This document shows, one piece after another, positions 8,744 through 16,995 of a stretch of DNA of 64,000 nt. Source of the DNA: Aquipuribacter nitratireducens (GTDB lineage: Bacteria > Actinomycetota > Actinomycetes > Actinomycetales > JBBAYJ01). The first letter of the stretch is position 1; every line of letters begins with the position of its first letter. A program made the translations under genes and the position numbers. Location of the stretch: NCBI RefSeq assembly GCF_037860835.1, contig NZ_JBBEOG010000013.1, forward strand, positions 19,569 through 83,568, written 5' to 3'. Below the pieces are notes generated by a model, which was given only the letters and a program-made list of their open reading frames with translations, searched no databases and was not told the DNA's origin.

Positions 8744-10174
8744 GTGAGCGACCAGGGCTACCAGCCGAGCAGCTTCGCCTTCGACGGCGCGAGCGCCCCC
8801 CGCGTGCCGGGCACGCCGGCGCCGTCCGCGGGCTACCAGGACGTCGGCGGGCTCCAGCCGCCGGCGGTGCCCCCCGCGGCGACGGCGGCGTGGACGCCGA
8901 CCGTCATGCCGAGCACGCCCGCCCCGGCCGCGCCGCAGGGCTACACCGACTACGACTACTCGCAGTACTCCGACTACTCGGACTACTCCGAGGAGACGGG
9001 TGGCGGGGTCGACATCGACGGCGGCTTCGACGAGGTCGCCTCCCGCTTCGGCGGTCCGGACAGCCCCGACGGCGTCGAGGAGTCCGAGGCGCCGGAGACG
9101 ACCCACCGCGAGTTCGAGCTCAACGAGGTCCTCATCGAGCTCCTCGAGCGCGGCGGCTCCGACCTCCACCTCACGACGGGCGCCTCGCCGGCGATGCGCG
9201 TGTCCGGCGAGCTCGTCCAGCTCGACGACTTCCCGAAGCTCACCCCGCTCGACACCCAGCGCGTGCTGTACGCCGTGCTCACGCAGAAGCAGCGGGAGAA
9301 GTTCGAGGAGAACCTCGAGCTCGACCTCGCGTACGCCGTGCCCGGCCACGCCCGCTTCCGCGTCAACATCTACCGGCAGCGCGAGGCGCTCGGCGCCGCG
9401 TTCCGCGTGATCCCCTACGAGATCAAGCCGCTCGAGCAGCTGGGCGTGCCGCCGGTCGTCAACAACTTCGCGGGCCTGCCCCGCGGCATGGTCCTGGTCA
9501 CCGGTCCCACCGGCTCCGGCAAGTCGACGACGCTCGCCGCGGTCGTCGACCAGGCGAACCGGACGCGCAAGGACCACATCATGACGGTCGAGGACCCGAT
9601 CGAGTTCCTCCACTCCCACAAGGGCTGCATCGTCAACCAGCGCGAGGTGGGGGAGGACACGAAGTCCTTCGCCAACGCGCTCAAGCACGTGCTGCGCCAG
9701 GACCCCGACATCATCCTCGTCGGCGAGATGCGCGACCTCGAGACCATCCACGTCGCCCTCACCGCGGCCGAGACCGGCCACCTCGTCTTCGGCACCCTCC
9801 ACACCCAGGACGCCGCGCAGACCATCGACCGCGTCATCGACGTGTTCCCGCCGCACCAGCAGCAGCAGGTGCGCACCCAGCTCGCCGGCGCCATCCAGGG
9901 CGTCGTCTGCCAGACGCTGTGCAAGAAGGCGGACGGGCGCGGCCGCGTCGTCGCGACCGAGGTCATGGTGGCGACGCCCGCCATCCGCAACCTCATTCGC
10001 GAGGGCAAGACGCACCAGATCTACTCGGCCATGCAGGCCGGGGCCCAGCACGGCATGCACACCCTCGACCAGCACCTGGCCGAGCTCGTGCGGACCGGGC
10101 AGATCACGTGGGAGCACGGCCTCGAGAAGTGCCACCACGTCGAGGACTACCAGCGCCTGACCGGGCGCGCCTGA
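8744..10174 (+). CDS. pilT: Type IV pilus retraction ATPase PilT with a disordered Tyr/Asp-rich N-terminal extension
   Basis: Hexameric ATPase that depolymerises pili (twitching). The core begins at about residue 125 (REFELNEVLIELLERGGSDLHLT), with Walker A GPTGSGKST at about 255-263, the Asp box near 320 (LRQDPDIILVGEMRD), the His box GHLVFGTLHT near 345 and the PilT-specific AIQGVVCQTL near 385. There is no zinc tetracysteine, which separates it from PilB. The 476 residues exceed the usual 340-370 because of a low-complexity N-terminus rich in Pro, Ala, Tyr, Asp and Ser, including a run of YSDYSDYSEE type near 75. The start is the GTG at 8744, preceded by GCAGGGGTG. Retraction is inferred from family; experiments would be needed to exclude a second assembly role. 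Confidence 0.93.
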   Translation: MSDQGYQPSSFAFDGASAPRVPGTPAPSAGYQDVGGLQPPAVPPAATAAWTPTVMPSTPAPAAPQGYTDYDYSQYSDYSDYSEETGGGVDIDGGFDEVASRFGGPDSPDGVEESEAPETTHREFELNEVLIELLERGGSDLHLTTGASPAMRVSGELVQLDDFPKLTPLDTQRVLYAVLTQKQREKFEENLELDLAYAVPGHARFRVNIYRQREALGAAFRVIPYEIKPLEQLGVPPVVNNFAGLPRGMVLVTGPTGSGKSTTLAAVVDQANRTRKDHIMTVEDPIEFLHSHKGCIVNQREVGEDTKSFANALKHVLRQDPDIILVGEMRDLETIHVALTAAETGHLVFGTLHTQDAAQTIDRVIDVFPPHQQQQVRTQLAGAIQGVVCQTLCKKADGRGRVVATEVMVATPAIRNLIREGKTHQIYSAMQAGAQHGMHTLDQHLAELVRTGQITWEHGLEKCHHVEDYQRLTGRA

Positions 10175-10202
10175 GACCGGGTTCGGGACGAGGAGAGCGG
10201 CG

Positions 10203-11426
10203 ATGGCTGCAGCGACGAAGACGTACGAGTACTCGGTCCGCGACCGGGCCGGCAAGCTGACCTCGGGCAAGCTCGAGGCGGCCAACGAGGCGGTGCTCGT
10301 CAGCAAGCTCAAGCAGATGGGCTACGCGCCGGTCAGCGTGCGGGAGGCCGGCGGCGGCATGAACCGCGAGATCACGCTGCCGTTCGGCAACAGCGTGAAG
10401 CTCAAGGACCTGGCCGTGATGAACCGACAGTTCGCCACGATGATCAACTCGGGTCTGTCGCTGTTGCGGGCGCTCACCATCCTCGCGGAGCAGACGGAGA
10501 ACAAGACGCTGGCCAAGACGCTCTCGGAGGTCCGCGCCGACGTCGAGACCGGGCAGTCGCTCTCCACGGCTCTCGCCAAGCATGTCAAGGTCTTCCCGCC
10601 GCTCATGGTCAACATGTGCCGGGCCGGAGAGGTTGGTGGCTTCCTCGACGCCGTGCTGCTCCAGATCGCGGAGAACTACGAGGCCGAGGTCAAGCTCCGC
10701 AACAAGGTCAAGTCCGCGATGACCTACCCGGTCGTGGTGTTCGTCATCGCCATCCTCGCCGTGGTCGGGATGCTCCTCTTCATCGTCCCGGTCTTCGTCA
10801 CGATGTTCGACGGACTCGGGGGAGAGCTGCCCGCACCGACGAAGGTGCTCGTGTTCCTCGCGGCGGCGATGAAGATCGTCGCACCGGTGGGCGCCGTCGC
10901 CATCGTCGTCGGGACAGTTGTGTGGCAGCGCATCAAGCACCAGGAGCGGGTCCGCCTCGTCGTGGACCCCCTCATCCTCAAGATCCCGATCTTCGGTGGG
11001 CTCGCGCAGAAGATCGCGATCTCGCGCTTCAGCCGCAACCTCGGAACGATGATCAGCTCGGGTGTCCCGATCCTGCAGGCACTCGACATCGTCGCCGACA
11101 CGACGGGCAACATCGTGCTCACGAAGGCGGTGCGCGAGGTCCAGGTCAGTGTGCGCCAGGGCGAGAGTCTCGCGGGACCCCTCGCGAACCACCCCGTGTT
11201 CCCCCCGATGGTCGTCCAGATGCTCGCCGTCGGCGAGGACACCGGGGCCATGGACCAGATGCTCCACAAGATCAGCGAGTTCTACGACCAGGAGGTCGAG
11301 GCGACGACGGAGGCGCTCACCAGCCTCATCGAGCCGCTGATGATCGCTGTTCTCGGGTCGATCATCGGGGCAATGATCGTGGCGCTGTACATGCCGATCT
11401 TCTCGGTCTTCGACCTCATCGAGTAG
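10203..11426 (+). CDS. pilC: Type IV pilus inner-membrane platform protein PilC
   Basis: Polytopic platform protein that couples the PilB/PilT motors to pilin insertion. The 407 residues contain two T2SSF repeats (about 70-195 and 275-395), each beginning with an FATMINSGLSLL- or FSRNLGTMISSGVPIL-type helix, and three strong membrane helices near 175-200, 220-240 and 375-400. Length and layout are normal. It follows pilT after 28 bases with a GAGGAGAG-type ribosome site. A strong hairpin follows the stop, so the pilB/pilT/pilC transcripts probably end before pilA1. Confidence 0.95.
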   Translation: MAAATKTYEYSVRDRAGKLTSGKLEAANEAVLVSKLKQMGYAPVSVREAGGGMNREITLPFGNSVKLKDLAVMNRQFATMINSGLSLLRALTILAEQTENKTLAKTLSEVRADVETGQSLSTALAKHVKVFPPLMVNMCRAGEVGGFLDAVLLQIAENYEAEVKLRNKVKSAMTYPVVVFVIAILAVVGMLLFIVPVFVTMFDGLGGELPAPTKVLVFLAAAMKIVAPVGAVAIVVGTVVWQRIKHQERVRLVVDPLILKIPIFGGLAQKIAISRFSRNLGTMISSGVPILQALDIVADTTGNIVLTKAVREVQVSVRQGESLAGPLANHPVFPPMVVQMLAVGEDTGAMDQMLHKISEFYDQEVEATTEALTSLIEPLMIAVLGSIIGAMIVALYMPIFSVFDLIE

Positions 11427-11444
11427 GAACGTCCTCCTGCCCAC

Positions 11445-11478
11445 GACGCCCGTCCGGTTCGACGACCGGGCGGGCGTC
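11445..11478 (+). terminator. Hairpin terminator after pilC
   Basis: A 13-base stem (GACGCCCGTCCGG against CCGGGCGGGCGTC, one G-U pair) with an eight-base loop begins 18 bases after the pilC stop. There is no T-run, as is common in high-GC actinobacteria. Confidence 0.6.
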
Positions 11479-11520
11479 GCCGTCCCAGTGGGCCGTTCGG
11501 GCGGCCCTGGTCGGAGGGCA

Positions 11521-11546
11521 TCAAGGGACGCCCAGTTCTCACCGAA
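11521..11546 (+). promoter_or_regulatory. Sigma-28-like promoter for pilA1
   Basis: TCAA (11521-11524) and ACCGAA (11541-11546) are 16 bases apart. Transcription would start near 11554 and give a leader of about 105 bases before the pilA1 ATG. This motif lies outside the duplicated block, so pilA2 does not carry a copy of it. Confidence 0.6.
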
Positions 11547-11642
11547 CTCTTAGGTGTCCGGCCGACCAACCCGCGCCAGTGCGGGATGGACCGGTCAGCC
11601 CGACCGGCTCGCCCGAGCCCGGTCCGCACATCGCCAGCATCC

Positions 11643-12123
11643 GAAGGGACAGAGCAGAATGCTCGCTCGCATCCGCAAGTCGATGGAGGAGAAGGACCAG
11701 GGCTTCACCCTGATCGAGCTCCTCGTCGTGATGATCATCATCGGCATCCTCGCCGCGATCGCCATCCCGGTCTTCCTCAACCAGCGTCAGCGCGCGGTCG
11801 ACTCCTCCATGAAGGCCGACGCTCGCACCGTCGCCAACGAGCTGGAAACGATCTTCGTCGACGCGCAGCGCTACGTCGCTGTCGGCACGGCCGCCAACCC
11901 CCTCACCCTCACCGACGGTGGTACGCCGGCCCGTACCACCAACGTCCAGCTCTCGACCGGCAACGTGGCGAACGTCGCCGTCAACGGCACCGGTGCCGCG
12001 TTCTGCGTCACCGTGACCCGTGCGACGGGTGCGCAGCCCGGCTCGCAGGCCGGCTGGGTCTACGTCAGCAGTGCGGGTGGCCTGCAGGCCGCCGGCACGA
12101 CCGCCTGCCCCGCCGCCTACTGA
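11643..12123 (+). repeat. Direct repeat unit 1 (pilA1 block)
   Basis: Bases 11643-12071 are identical, base for base, to 12301-12729 (offset 658, 429 bp). The next 20 bases (12072-12091) hold seven differences, and the remainder up to the stop matches again. The repeat begins only 16 bases before the ATG, so it includes the ribosome site but not the promoter. Confidence 0.97.
11659..12123 (+). CDS. pilA: Major type IV pilin PilA, copy 1
   Basis: Structural subunit of the pilus. The 154-residue prepilin has a 15-residue leader ending in DQG, processed before Phe16 (FTLIELLVVMIIIGILAAIA), with the conserved Glu5 of the mature protein present. The hydrophobic helix covers about residues 16-38, followed by a small Thr/Ala/Gly-rich globular domain with two cysteines at 116 and 150 that could form the C-terminal disulfide loop. 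The start is the ATG at 11659 with GAAGGGA upstream. The DNA is identical to pilA2 for 429 bp; the proteins differ only at residue 139 (Ala here, Arg in copy 2). Prepilin peptidase PilD is encoded downstream. Confidence 0.95.
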   Translation: MLARIRKSMEEKDQGFTLIELLVVMIIIGILAAIAIPVFLNQRQRAVDSSMKADARTVANELETIFVDAQRYVAVGTAANPLTLTDGGTPARTTNVQLSTGNVANVAVNGTGAAFCVTVTRATGAQPGSQAGWVYVSSAGGLQAAGTTACPAAY

Positions 12124-12133
12124 CCCGCGGCGA

Positions 12134-12166
12134 CAGGGCCCCTGCCGATGTGCGGCAGGGGCCCTG
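12134..12166 (+). terminator. Hairpin terminator after pilA1
   Basis: A perfect 14-base-pair stem (CAGGGCCCCTGCCG and its complement) with a five-base loop starts 11 bases after the pilA1 stop. It lacks a T-run. It should separate, or attenuate read-through between, the two pilin genes. Confidence 0.75.
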
Positions 12167-12300
12167 AGTCGTTCTGGGCTGGCGCTAGGCCTTCAGGGTG
12201 AGCGTCGCGAGGGCGCGTACAGGTCCTGGTCACGATGTCGACAACTGTGACGTCATCCACAGAGCGGCGTGTGTCGCTCGACCACCCGCAGTCCTACCCG

Positions 12301-12781
12301 GAAGGGACAGAGCAGAATGCTCGCTCGCATCCGCAAGTCGATGGAGGAGAAGGACCAGGGCTTCACCCTGATCGAGCTCCTCGTCGTGATGATCATCATC
12401 GGCATCCTCGCCGCGATCGCCATCCCGGTCTTCCTCAACCAGCGTCAGCGCGCGGTCGACTCCTCCATGAAGGCCGACGCTCGCACCGTCGCCAACGAGC
12501 TGGAAACGATCTTCGTCGACGCGCAGCGCTACGTCGCTGTCGGCACGGCCGCCAACCCCCTCACCCTCACCGACGGTGGTACGCCGGCCCGTACCACCAA
12601 CGTCCAGCTCTCGACCGGCAACGTGGCGAACGTCGCCGTCAACGGCACCGGTGCCGCGTTCTGCGTCACCGTGACCCGTGCGACGGGTGCGCAGCCCGGC
12701 TCGCAGGCCGGCTGGGTCTACGTCAGCAGCCGCGGCGGCCTCCAGGCGGCCGGCACGACCGCCTGCCCCGCCGCCTACTGA
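12301..12781 (+). repeat. Direct repeat unit 2 (pilA2 block)
   Basis: Partner of the block at 11643-12123. Identity stops abruptly at 12729, with seven changes in 12730-12749, of which only those altering one codon change the protein. This clustering is unlike random divergence. Confidence 0.97.
12317..12781 (+). CDS. pilA: Major type IV pilin PilA, copy 2
   Basis: Second 154-residue pilin, nearly the same as copy 1: same 15-residue leader, same Phe at the cleavage site, same cysteine pair; Arg replaces Ala at residue 139. The start is the ATG at 12317 within the identical ribosome-site context. The region between the two genes (12167-12300) has no clear sigma-28-like element, so this copy may depend on another promoter or on read-through past the hairpin after pilA1. 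Two nearly identical pilins could raise pilin dosage or give heteropolymeric fibres; the sequence alone cannot tell these apart. Confidence 0.95.
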   Translation: MLARIRKSMEEKDQGFTLIELLVVMIIIGILAAIAIPVFLNQRQRAVDSSMKADARTVANELETIFVDAQRYVAVGTAANPLTLTDGGTPARTTNVQLSTGNVANVAVNGTGAAFCVTVTRATGAQPGSQAGWVYVSSRGGLQAAGTTACPAAY

Positions 12782-12813
12782 CCGAAAGCCGCGACCGCGG
12801 CCACTGGTACCTG

Positions 12814-12843
12814 CAGGGCCCGCGCCAACCGGCGCGGGCCCTG
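12814..12843 (+). terminator. Hairpin terminator after pilA2
   Basis: A perfect 13-base-pair stem (CAGGGCCCGCGCC and its complement) with an AACC loop lies 32 bases after the pilA2 stop. It shares the CAGGGCCC start with the pilA1 terminator but is otherwise different, so it is not part of the duplicated block. Confidence 0.75.
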
Positions 12844-12947
12844 TGTCCGTCTCACCCGACTGCAGCATCCAGACCTGACCCCGGCGAGTCGATGACCACG
12901 TCGGAACAGCCGTGGCCCACCGGCCGCGACCGACGAAGGGACCGACA

Positions 12948-14747
12948 GTGCGAGACCTGCTCGCCCGGGCGCAACGCGTCCGCCTGACACGTGACGGCGG
13001 CTTCACGCTCGTCGAGCTCATGGTGTCGATGGTCGTGATCGCCATCGTCGTGACCGCCCTGCTCACGCTCTACGTCGCGACGCTCACCTCGACCGTCGGC
13101 GCCAAGCAGCGCCAGTCGGCCTCGGCCATCGCCACACAGCAGCTCGAGCGCCTGCGGGCACTTCCTTACAACACGGTGCGGGCCGGCCTCCGTGCCGACG
13201 ACCTCTCCGGTGACCCCTACATCTCGACTGGACGCCTGAGGATCAACGGGCTCGACGAGAGGATCGTCACGAGCACGACGCAGGCCCAGGCCCCGCTGTA
13301 CCCCCACCGTCGCACGGTCATTCAGGACGGTCAGACCTACACCGTGTCCGTGTACGTGACGGAGGGTACGACGACCCTGCCGTCGTACCAGCTGACGAGC
13401 GTCGTGGAGTGGACGGTCGCCAACCGTGGGTCCCGCTCCATCGTGCAGCGGTCGACGACGTACTCCTCGCAGGGGTGCCTCTCCCTGTCGAACCGCCCGT
13501 TCTCAGGGCCGTGCCAGGCCGCGTACACCGCGACGGCCGGCATCACCAGCGGTCGGATCACGGTGACTAATGCCTCGGACTCGCAGCAGCTCATCCCCGG
13601 TACGAACGGCTCGCTCCTCGCCCTCGACCTGCCCGGCCTGTCCGCGAGCACAGCGATCGAGCAGACCGTCACCCTGTCGGCCGACAGTCGGACGTTCGGC
13701 GCATCGAGCCGGACGACGTCCGGGGACCAGTCGACGGGGGGAGTTGCCGCGGCCGCGTCCGCGGACACCGACCCCTCGAGCCCGACCAACACCTCGAGCA
13801 GCGGCACCACCCCGGCGCAGACCTCCTCGACGCTCAGCATCAGCGGGCTCGCGGGGCAGCTGGTCGCGAGGCCGAGCACGAGCGACAGCGGCACTGCCGC
13901 CGCCCAGGTCAGCGGGAACGCCACCGGCTGCGTGTGGTCCGACGCCGTGCCCGTGACAACCAGCCAGCCGTGCGCCGTCAGCAGCGTGCAGTCCGCGGGC
14001 GGAGACAGCACCATCAGGTACGACATCGCGACCCCGCTCACGATCCTCGGGGGGACGCAGCCCGCGACCCTCGCCCGGGTCAGCCCCGGGTCGACTGCGT
14101 CCCGGGCGGCGAGCGGCCGGCTCATCTCGTCGACCAACGGCATCTGTCCCGCCACTGCGGGTAACGGCTGCTCTGCGGCCGCGGCACGTCGCAACCTCGG
14201 GACCATCACCCTCGGAGGGTTGCCCGCTCGTAGCCGGTCCGAGGACACGTTCCCGGCGGGTTTCCCCGTAACGGGCGGGAGCGTGATGGAGCTGACCGGA
14301 TTCTCCGAGACCGTTCTCGCGGAGTCGGGCGCCGGGGCGCGCGCGCCGTCCTACACGCGCGCCGGGACCCTCAGCTACTGGAACGGTACGGGCTTCACGT
14401 CGGTCAATCTCGCCTCGGTCACAGGGGCGGTGACCTACGACCCGCCTCCCGTCTCGGCCAGCTACCGCAACGGGGCCGGCGACCGCATCGATGTCGTCGC
14501 CGACGGCTTGCTGCGCATCGGTGCCCTCGACCAGTCCCAGGTGAACGTCCTGCCGTGCGACAAGACGACGGCCGCGGGCTCGTGCACGTCCCGATCGACC
14601 TCGGGGACGGCTCTGTCCGCACAGGTCGAGTACGTCGTGACGCAGACCGTCGCCGGGGTGTCGACCGAGCTGTCGCGGTTCGTCGTCATCGCCGACCTCG
14701 GCAGCGGCACCGCGACCACCTACTACCGAGGGGCTCCCGATGCCTGA
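12948..14747 (+). CDS. Large minor prepilin (PilV-like position) with a 560-residue exported region
   Basis: The N-terminus has a type III signal: RDGGFTLVELMVSMVVIAIVV at about residues 16-36, cut after GG, with Glu at mature position 5. Unlike pilins it is 599 residues long; the exported part is rich in Ser, Thr and Gly with long low-complexity stretches (about 260-300, SSPTNTSSSGTTPAQTSST type), suggesting an extended or adhesin-like ectodomain. Cysteines are few and scattered. The start is the GTG at 12948, preceded by GAAGGGACCG; the frame opens earlier, at 12912, without a better ribosome site. It overlaps the next gene by eight bases. By position it is a minor prepilin that may prime or tip the fibre. 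No family for the ectodomain is recognised. Confidence 0.82.
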   Translation: MRDLLARAQRVRLTRDGGFTLVELMVSMVVIAIVVTALLTLYVATLTSTVGAKQRQSASAIATQQLERLRALPYNTVRAGLRADDLSGDPYISTGRLRINGLDERIVTSTTQAQAPLYPHRRTVIQDGQTYTVSVYVTEGTTTLPSYQLTSVVEWTVANRGSRSIVQRSTTYSSQGCLSLSNRPFSGPCQAAYTATAGITSGRITVTNASDSQQLIPGTNGSLLALDLPGLSASTAIEQTVTLSADSRTFGASSRTTSGDQSTGGVAAAASADTDPSSPTNTSSSGTTPAQTSSTLSISGLAGQLVARPSTSDSGTAAAQVSGNATGCVWSDAVPVTTSQPCAVSSVQSAGGDSTIRYDIATPLTILGGTQPATLARVSPGSTASRAASGRLISSTNGICPATAGNGCSAAAARRNLGTITLGGLPARSRSEDTFPAGFPVTGGSVMELTGFSETVLAESGAGARAPSYTRAGTLSYWNGTGFTSVNLASVTGAVTYDPPPVSASYRNGAGDRIDVVADGLLRIGALDQSQVNVLPCDKTTAAGSCTSRSTSGTALSAQVEYVVTQTVAGVSTELSRFVVIADLGSGTATTYYRGAPDA

Positions 14748-15411
14748 GCGACTTCGTCCACGTCGGCTCCGCGGGGACGACGGCTTCACATTGGTCGAGA
14801 TGATCACCGTGATGATCGTGTTCTCGGTGGTGCTCGGGCTGGTGTTCCCGGCCGTGGTTCTCGTCCAGCGGAAGGTGTCCGACCTGGACGCGACCGCGAG
14901 CTCCGTGGCCGAGGTGCGCATCGCCCTGCAGAACATGGACCGGCAGGCCCGGTCCGGGAACGTGCTGTACAGCCCCGCCGCCGAGACCACGACCGGGTGT
15001 ACGGGGAACGCCGCCCAGAACGCCGGGACGTGCATGCGGATCTTCACGCAGGCCAATGGACTGCAGAAGTGCGTGCAGTGGCAGGTGATCCCCGACGCGG
15101 CCGGGTCGGCGACGTCGACCCTCCGGACCCGCAGCTGGGAGCAGGACTGGGTGACGTCCCCTGTGGGGGCTGTCTCCGGGTGGCAGGTCGTCGCCCGTGG
15201 CCTCGTCACCCCCGGCTCCGACGGCACGCCCCGGTACCCGTTCGTCCTCCAGGGCGCGGGAACCCCCTACCAGGCGCGCCTGCTCGACGTACGGCTCGAG
15301 GCGACCGACAAGCGGCGACGGGCCCCGACCGTCCTCACGTCGTCTCTGTCCGGTCGCAACACCAACTACGGCTACGACCCCGGCGTGTGCTCGCCGGTCC
15401 CGCCCGCGTGA
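14740..15411 (+). CDS. Minor prepilin (PilW/PulJ-like)
   Basis: 223 residues with a class III signal peptide: a short basic leader (MPERLRPRRLRGDDG), cleavage before FTLVEMITVMIVFSVVLGLV and a helix to about residue 40. The remaining roughly 180 residues contain four cysteines (TGCTGN, TCMR, KCVQW, VCSP) that could form disulfides outside the cell. It starts eight bases inside the previous minor prepilin and is followed after 14 bases by the PilX-like gene, so the three form one translationally linked unit. Likely a tip or priming subunit; this role is inferred from T4P minor pilin operons. Confidence 0.82.
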   Translation: MPERLRPRRLRGDDGFTLVEMITVMIVFSVVLGLVFPAVVLVQRKVSDLDATASSVAEVRIALQNMDRQARSGNVLYSPAAETTTGCTGNAAQNAGTCMRIFTQANGLQKCVQWQVIPDAAGSATSTLRTRSWEQDWVTSPVGAVSGWQVVARGLVTPGSDGTPRYPFVLQGAGTPYQARLLDVRLEATDKRRRAPTVLTSSLSGRNTNYGYDPGVCSPVPPA

Positions 15412-15425
15412 GACCAGGAGTCCCG

Positions 15426-16946
15426 ATGGCCCGCTTCGTCCAGTCACGCCGCTCCGCCCTGAGCGGCGACGACGGCGTCGCCCTCATCACGGCCGTGGCC
15501 GTGGCAGCGCTCGTCGCCGTCCTCGGCATCACGCTGCTCACCATCAGCCTCGCGGAGTCGCGCTCGTCCGGCCGTGAGCGCCAGAGGGCCGAGGCGGTGG
15601 CGTTCGCCGAGGGCCAGGTCGACATGACGCTCGCCCGGGTCCAGGCGGCCGCGCCGGCATCGCTCCCGTGCACGTCGACGGCGAGTTCGACGGTATCGCG
15701 ACCCGACACGCTCACCGCGCAGACCACCGTCCGCTACTACGACCGCACCCGCCCGGCGGGGACGGAGGACGTCACGTCTCTCGTGTGCTCGGGGTCGGCG
15801 CCAGCCGTCACCGAGGCGCTCGTCTCGTCGACGACAACGTCGCAGGCGCTCGGCACCGCTCCGGGCGCGAGCCGCAAGGTCGAGACGCTCATCGCGCTGA
15901 AGCCCCGCGTCGACGGCCTCGACAAGGCGATCTTCGGCAACGCCGGCATCGCGCTCGCCAACAACGGCGAGGTCTTCGGCCGGACCGGTGTCCCCGACGC
16001 CGACATCTACACCAACGGCGATTTCGCGTGCAACAACAACCAGGACTACCACGGCTCCATCTACGCGCAGGGCTCCATCACCATGTCGAGCACGTGCACG
16101 GTCGATGTCGACGCGTGGGCGGGTACACGCTTCACGGCGAACAACACCGGGGTCACGGTCAAGGGCGACGTCCGGGTCGGCAACGGCGGCGCCGCGATGG
16201 ACGCGCGCGGGGCGACGGTCGCCGGGACGGTGTCGGTGAGGACGACCATCACGGGGTCGCAGTGGCGCGGTGACAACTGCCCGGCCAAGTGCGTGGAGGG
16301 AGCGAACCCGGGGATGCCGCCGGCCATCCCCTTCCCGCAGATCCCGTGGAACCCCACTGTTCAGGCGGCGTGGGCGGCGGCCCCCCCGGCGGGCGGCGGA
16401 TTCACCACCGTCGTCGACACCGCCGCGACGCGTGACTGCACGGTCAGCGGCGACGCCAACGGCCCCGGGCGCTGGATCATGGACAACGCCGCGTCGCTGA
16501 CATCCCCCACCCTGCTGCGCACCCCGTGCCGGGTGGTCATCCAGCGAAACAACAACACGCTGGCGCTCGGCAACAACCTGGCCGTGTTCGCCGACGGTGG
16601 TGTGGCGCTCGCCAACTCGATCACGATCCGCTCGACCAGCTCGACCGTTCGCAACCTCTACTTCATCCAGCCGTACAACGCCGTCGCATCCCCGTGCACG
16701 ACCGATGGCATCGTGCTGGACAACCGCGTCACTCTCGAGTCCACGGTCGACCTGCTCCTCTACAGCCCGTGCAACATCCGCAAGGCGAACAACGCCGACC
16801 ACTTCGGGCAGGTCTACGCCGGCGGCAACGCCGTCATCGACAACCAGTTCACGATGTACTACAAGCCGCTTCCGGTCTGGGGCATCGCCAACCCGGTCGT
16901 CCGTGGGTACGACATCGACATCCTCTACAAGCGCGAGAACTTCTGA
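15426..16946 (+). CDS. PilX-like pilus protein with a predicted repetitive beta-solenoid-like ectodomain
   Basis: The N-terminus (DDGVALITAVAVAALVAVLGITLLTISLAES... within residues 15-45) resembles PilX N-terminal domains: a hydrophobic helix after DDG, without the strict GFTLVE box. The 506-residue product continues with a region of short repeating strands containing GxV/NNxG patterns (IFGNAGIALANNG, VKGDVRVGNGG, VAGTVSVRTT), as in bactofilin-like or beta-helical surface proteins, with paired cysteines (CPAKCVEG). The start is the ATG at 15426, where the helix is correctly placed. It closes the minor-prepilin unit. It probably complexes with the minor prepilins; a surface or adhesion function of the solenoid part is inference. 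Confidence 0.75.
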   Translation: MARFVQSRRSALSGDDGVALITAVAVAALVAVLGITLLTISLAESRSSGRERQRAEAVAFAEGQVDMTLARVQAAAPASLPCTSTASSTVSRPDTLTAQTTVRYYDRTRPAGTEDVTSLVCSGSAPAVTEALVSSTTTSQALGTAPGASRKVETLIALKPRVDGLDKAIFGNAGIALANNGEVFGRTGVPDADIYTNGDFACNNNQDYHGSIYAQGSITMSSTCTVDVDAWAGTRFTANNTGVTVKGDVRVGNGGAAMDARGATVAGTVSVRTTITGSQWRGDNCPAKCVEGANPGMPPAIPFPQIPWNPTVQAAWAAAPPAGGGFTTVVDTAATRDCTVSGDANGPGRWIMDNAASLTSPTLLRTPCRVVIQRNNNTLALGNNLAVFADGGVALANSITIRSTSSTVRNLYFIQPYNAVASPCTTDGIVLDNRVTLESTVDLLLYSPCNIRKANNADHFGQVYAGGNAVIDNQFTMYYKPLPVWGIANPVVRGYDIDILYKRENF

Positions 16947-16995
16947 TCGGCGCAGCCTGCACGGGGCGTCGTCACGGGTGCGGTAGGAACGTCAC

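Noticed and set aside
11643..12781. Insertion sequence or phage-borne duplication as the source of the pilin repeat
   Set aside because: No transposase, inverted ends or target duplications flank the repeat; it starts and ends within the gene units.
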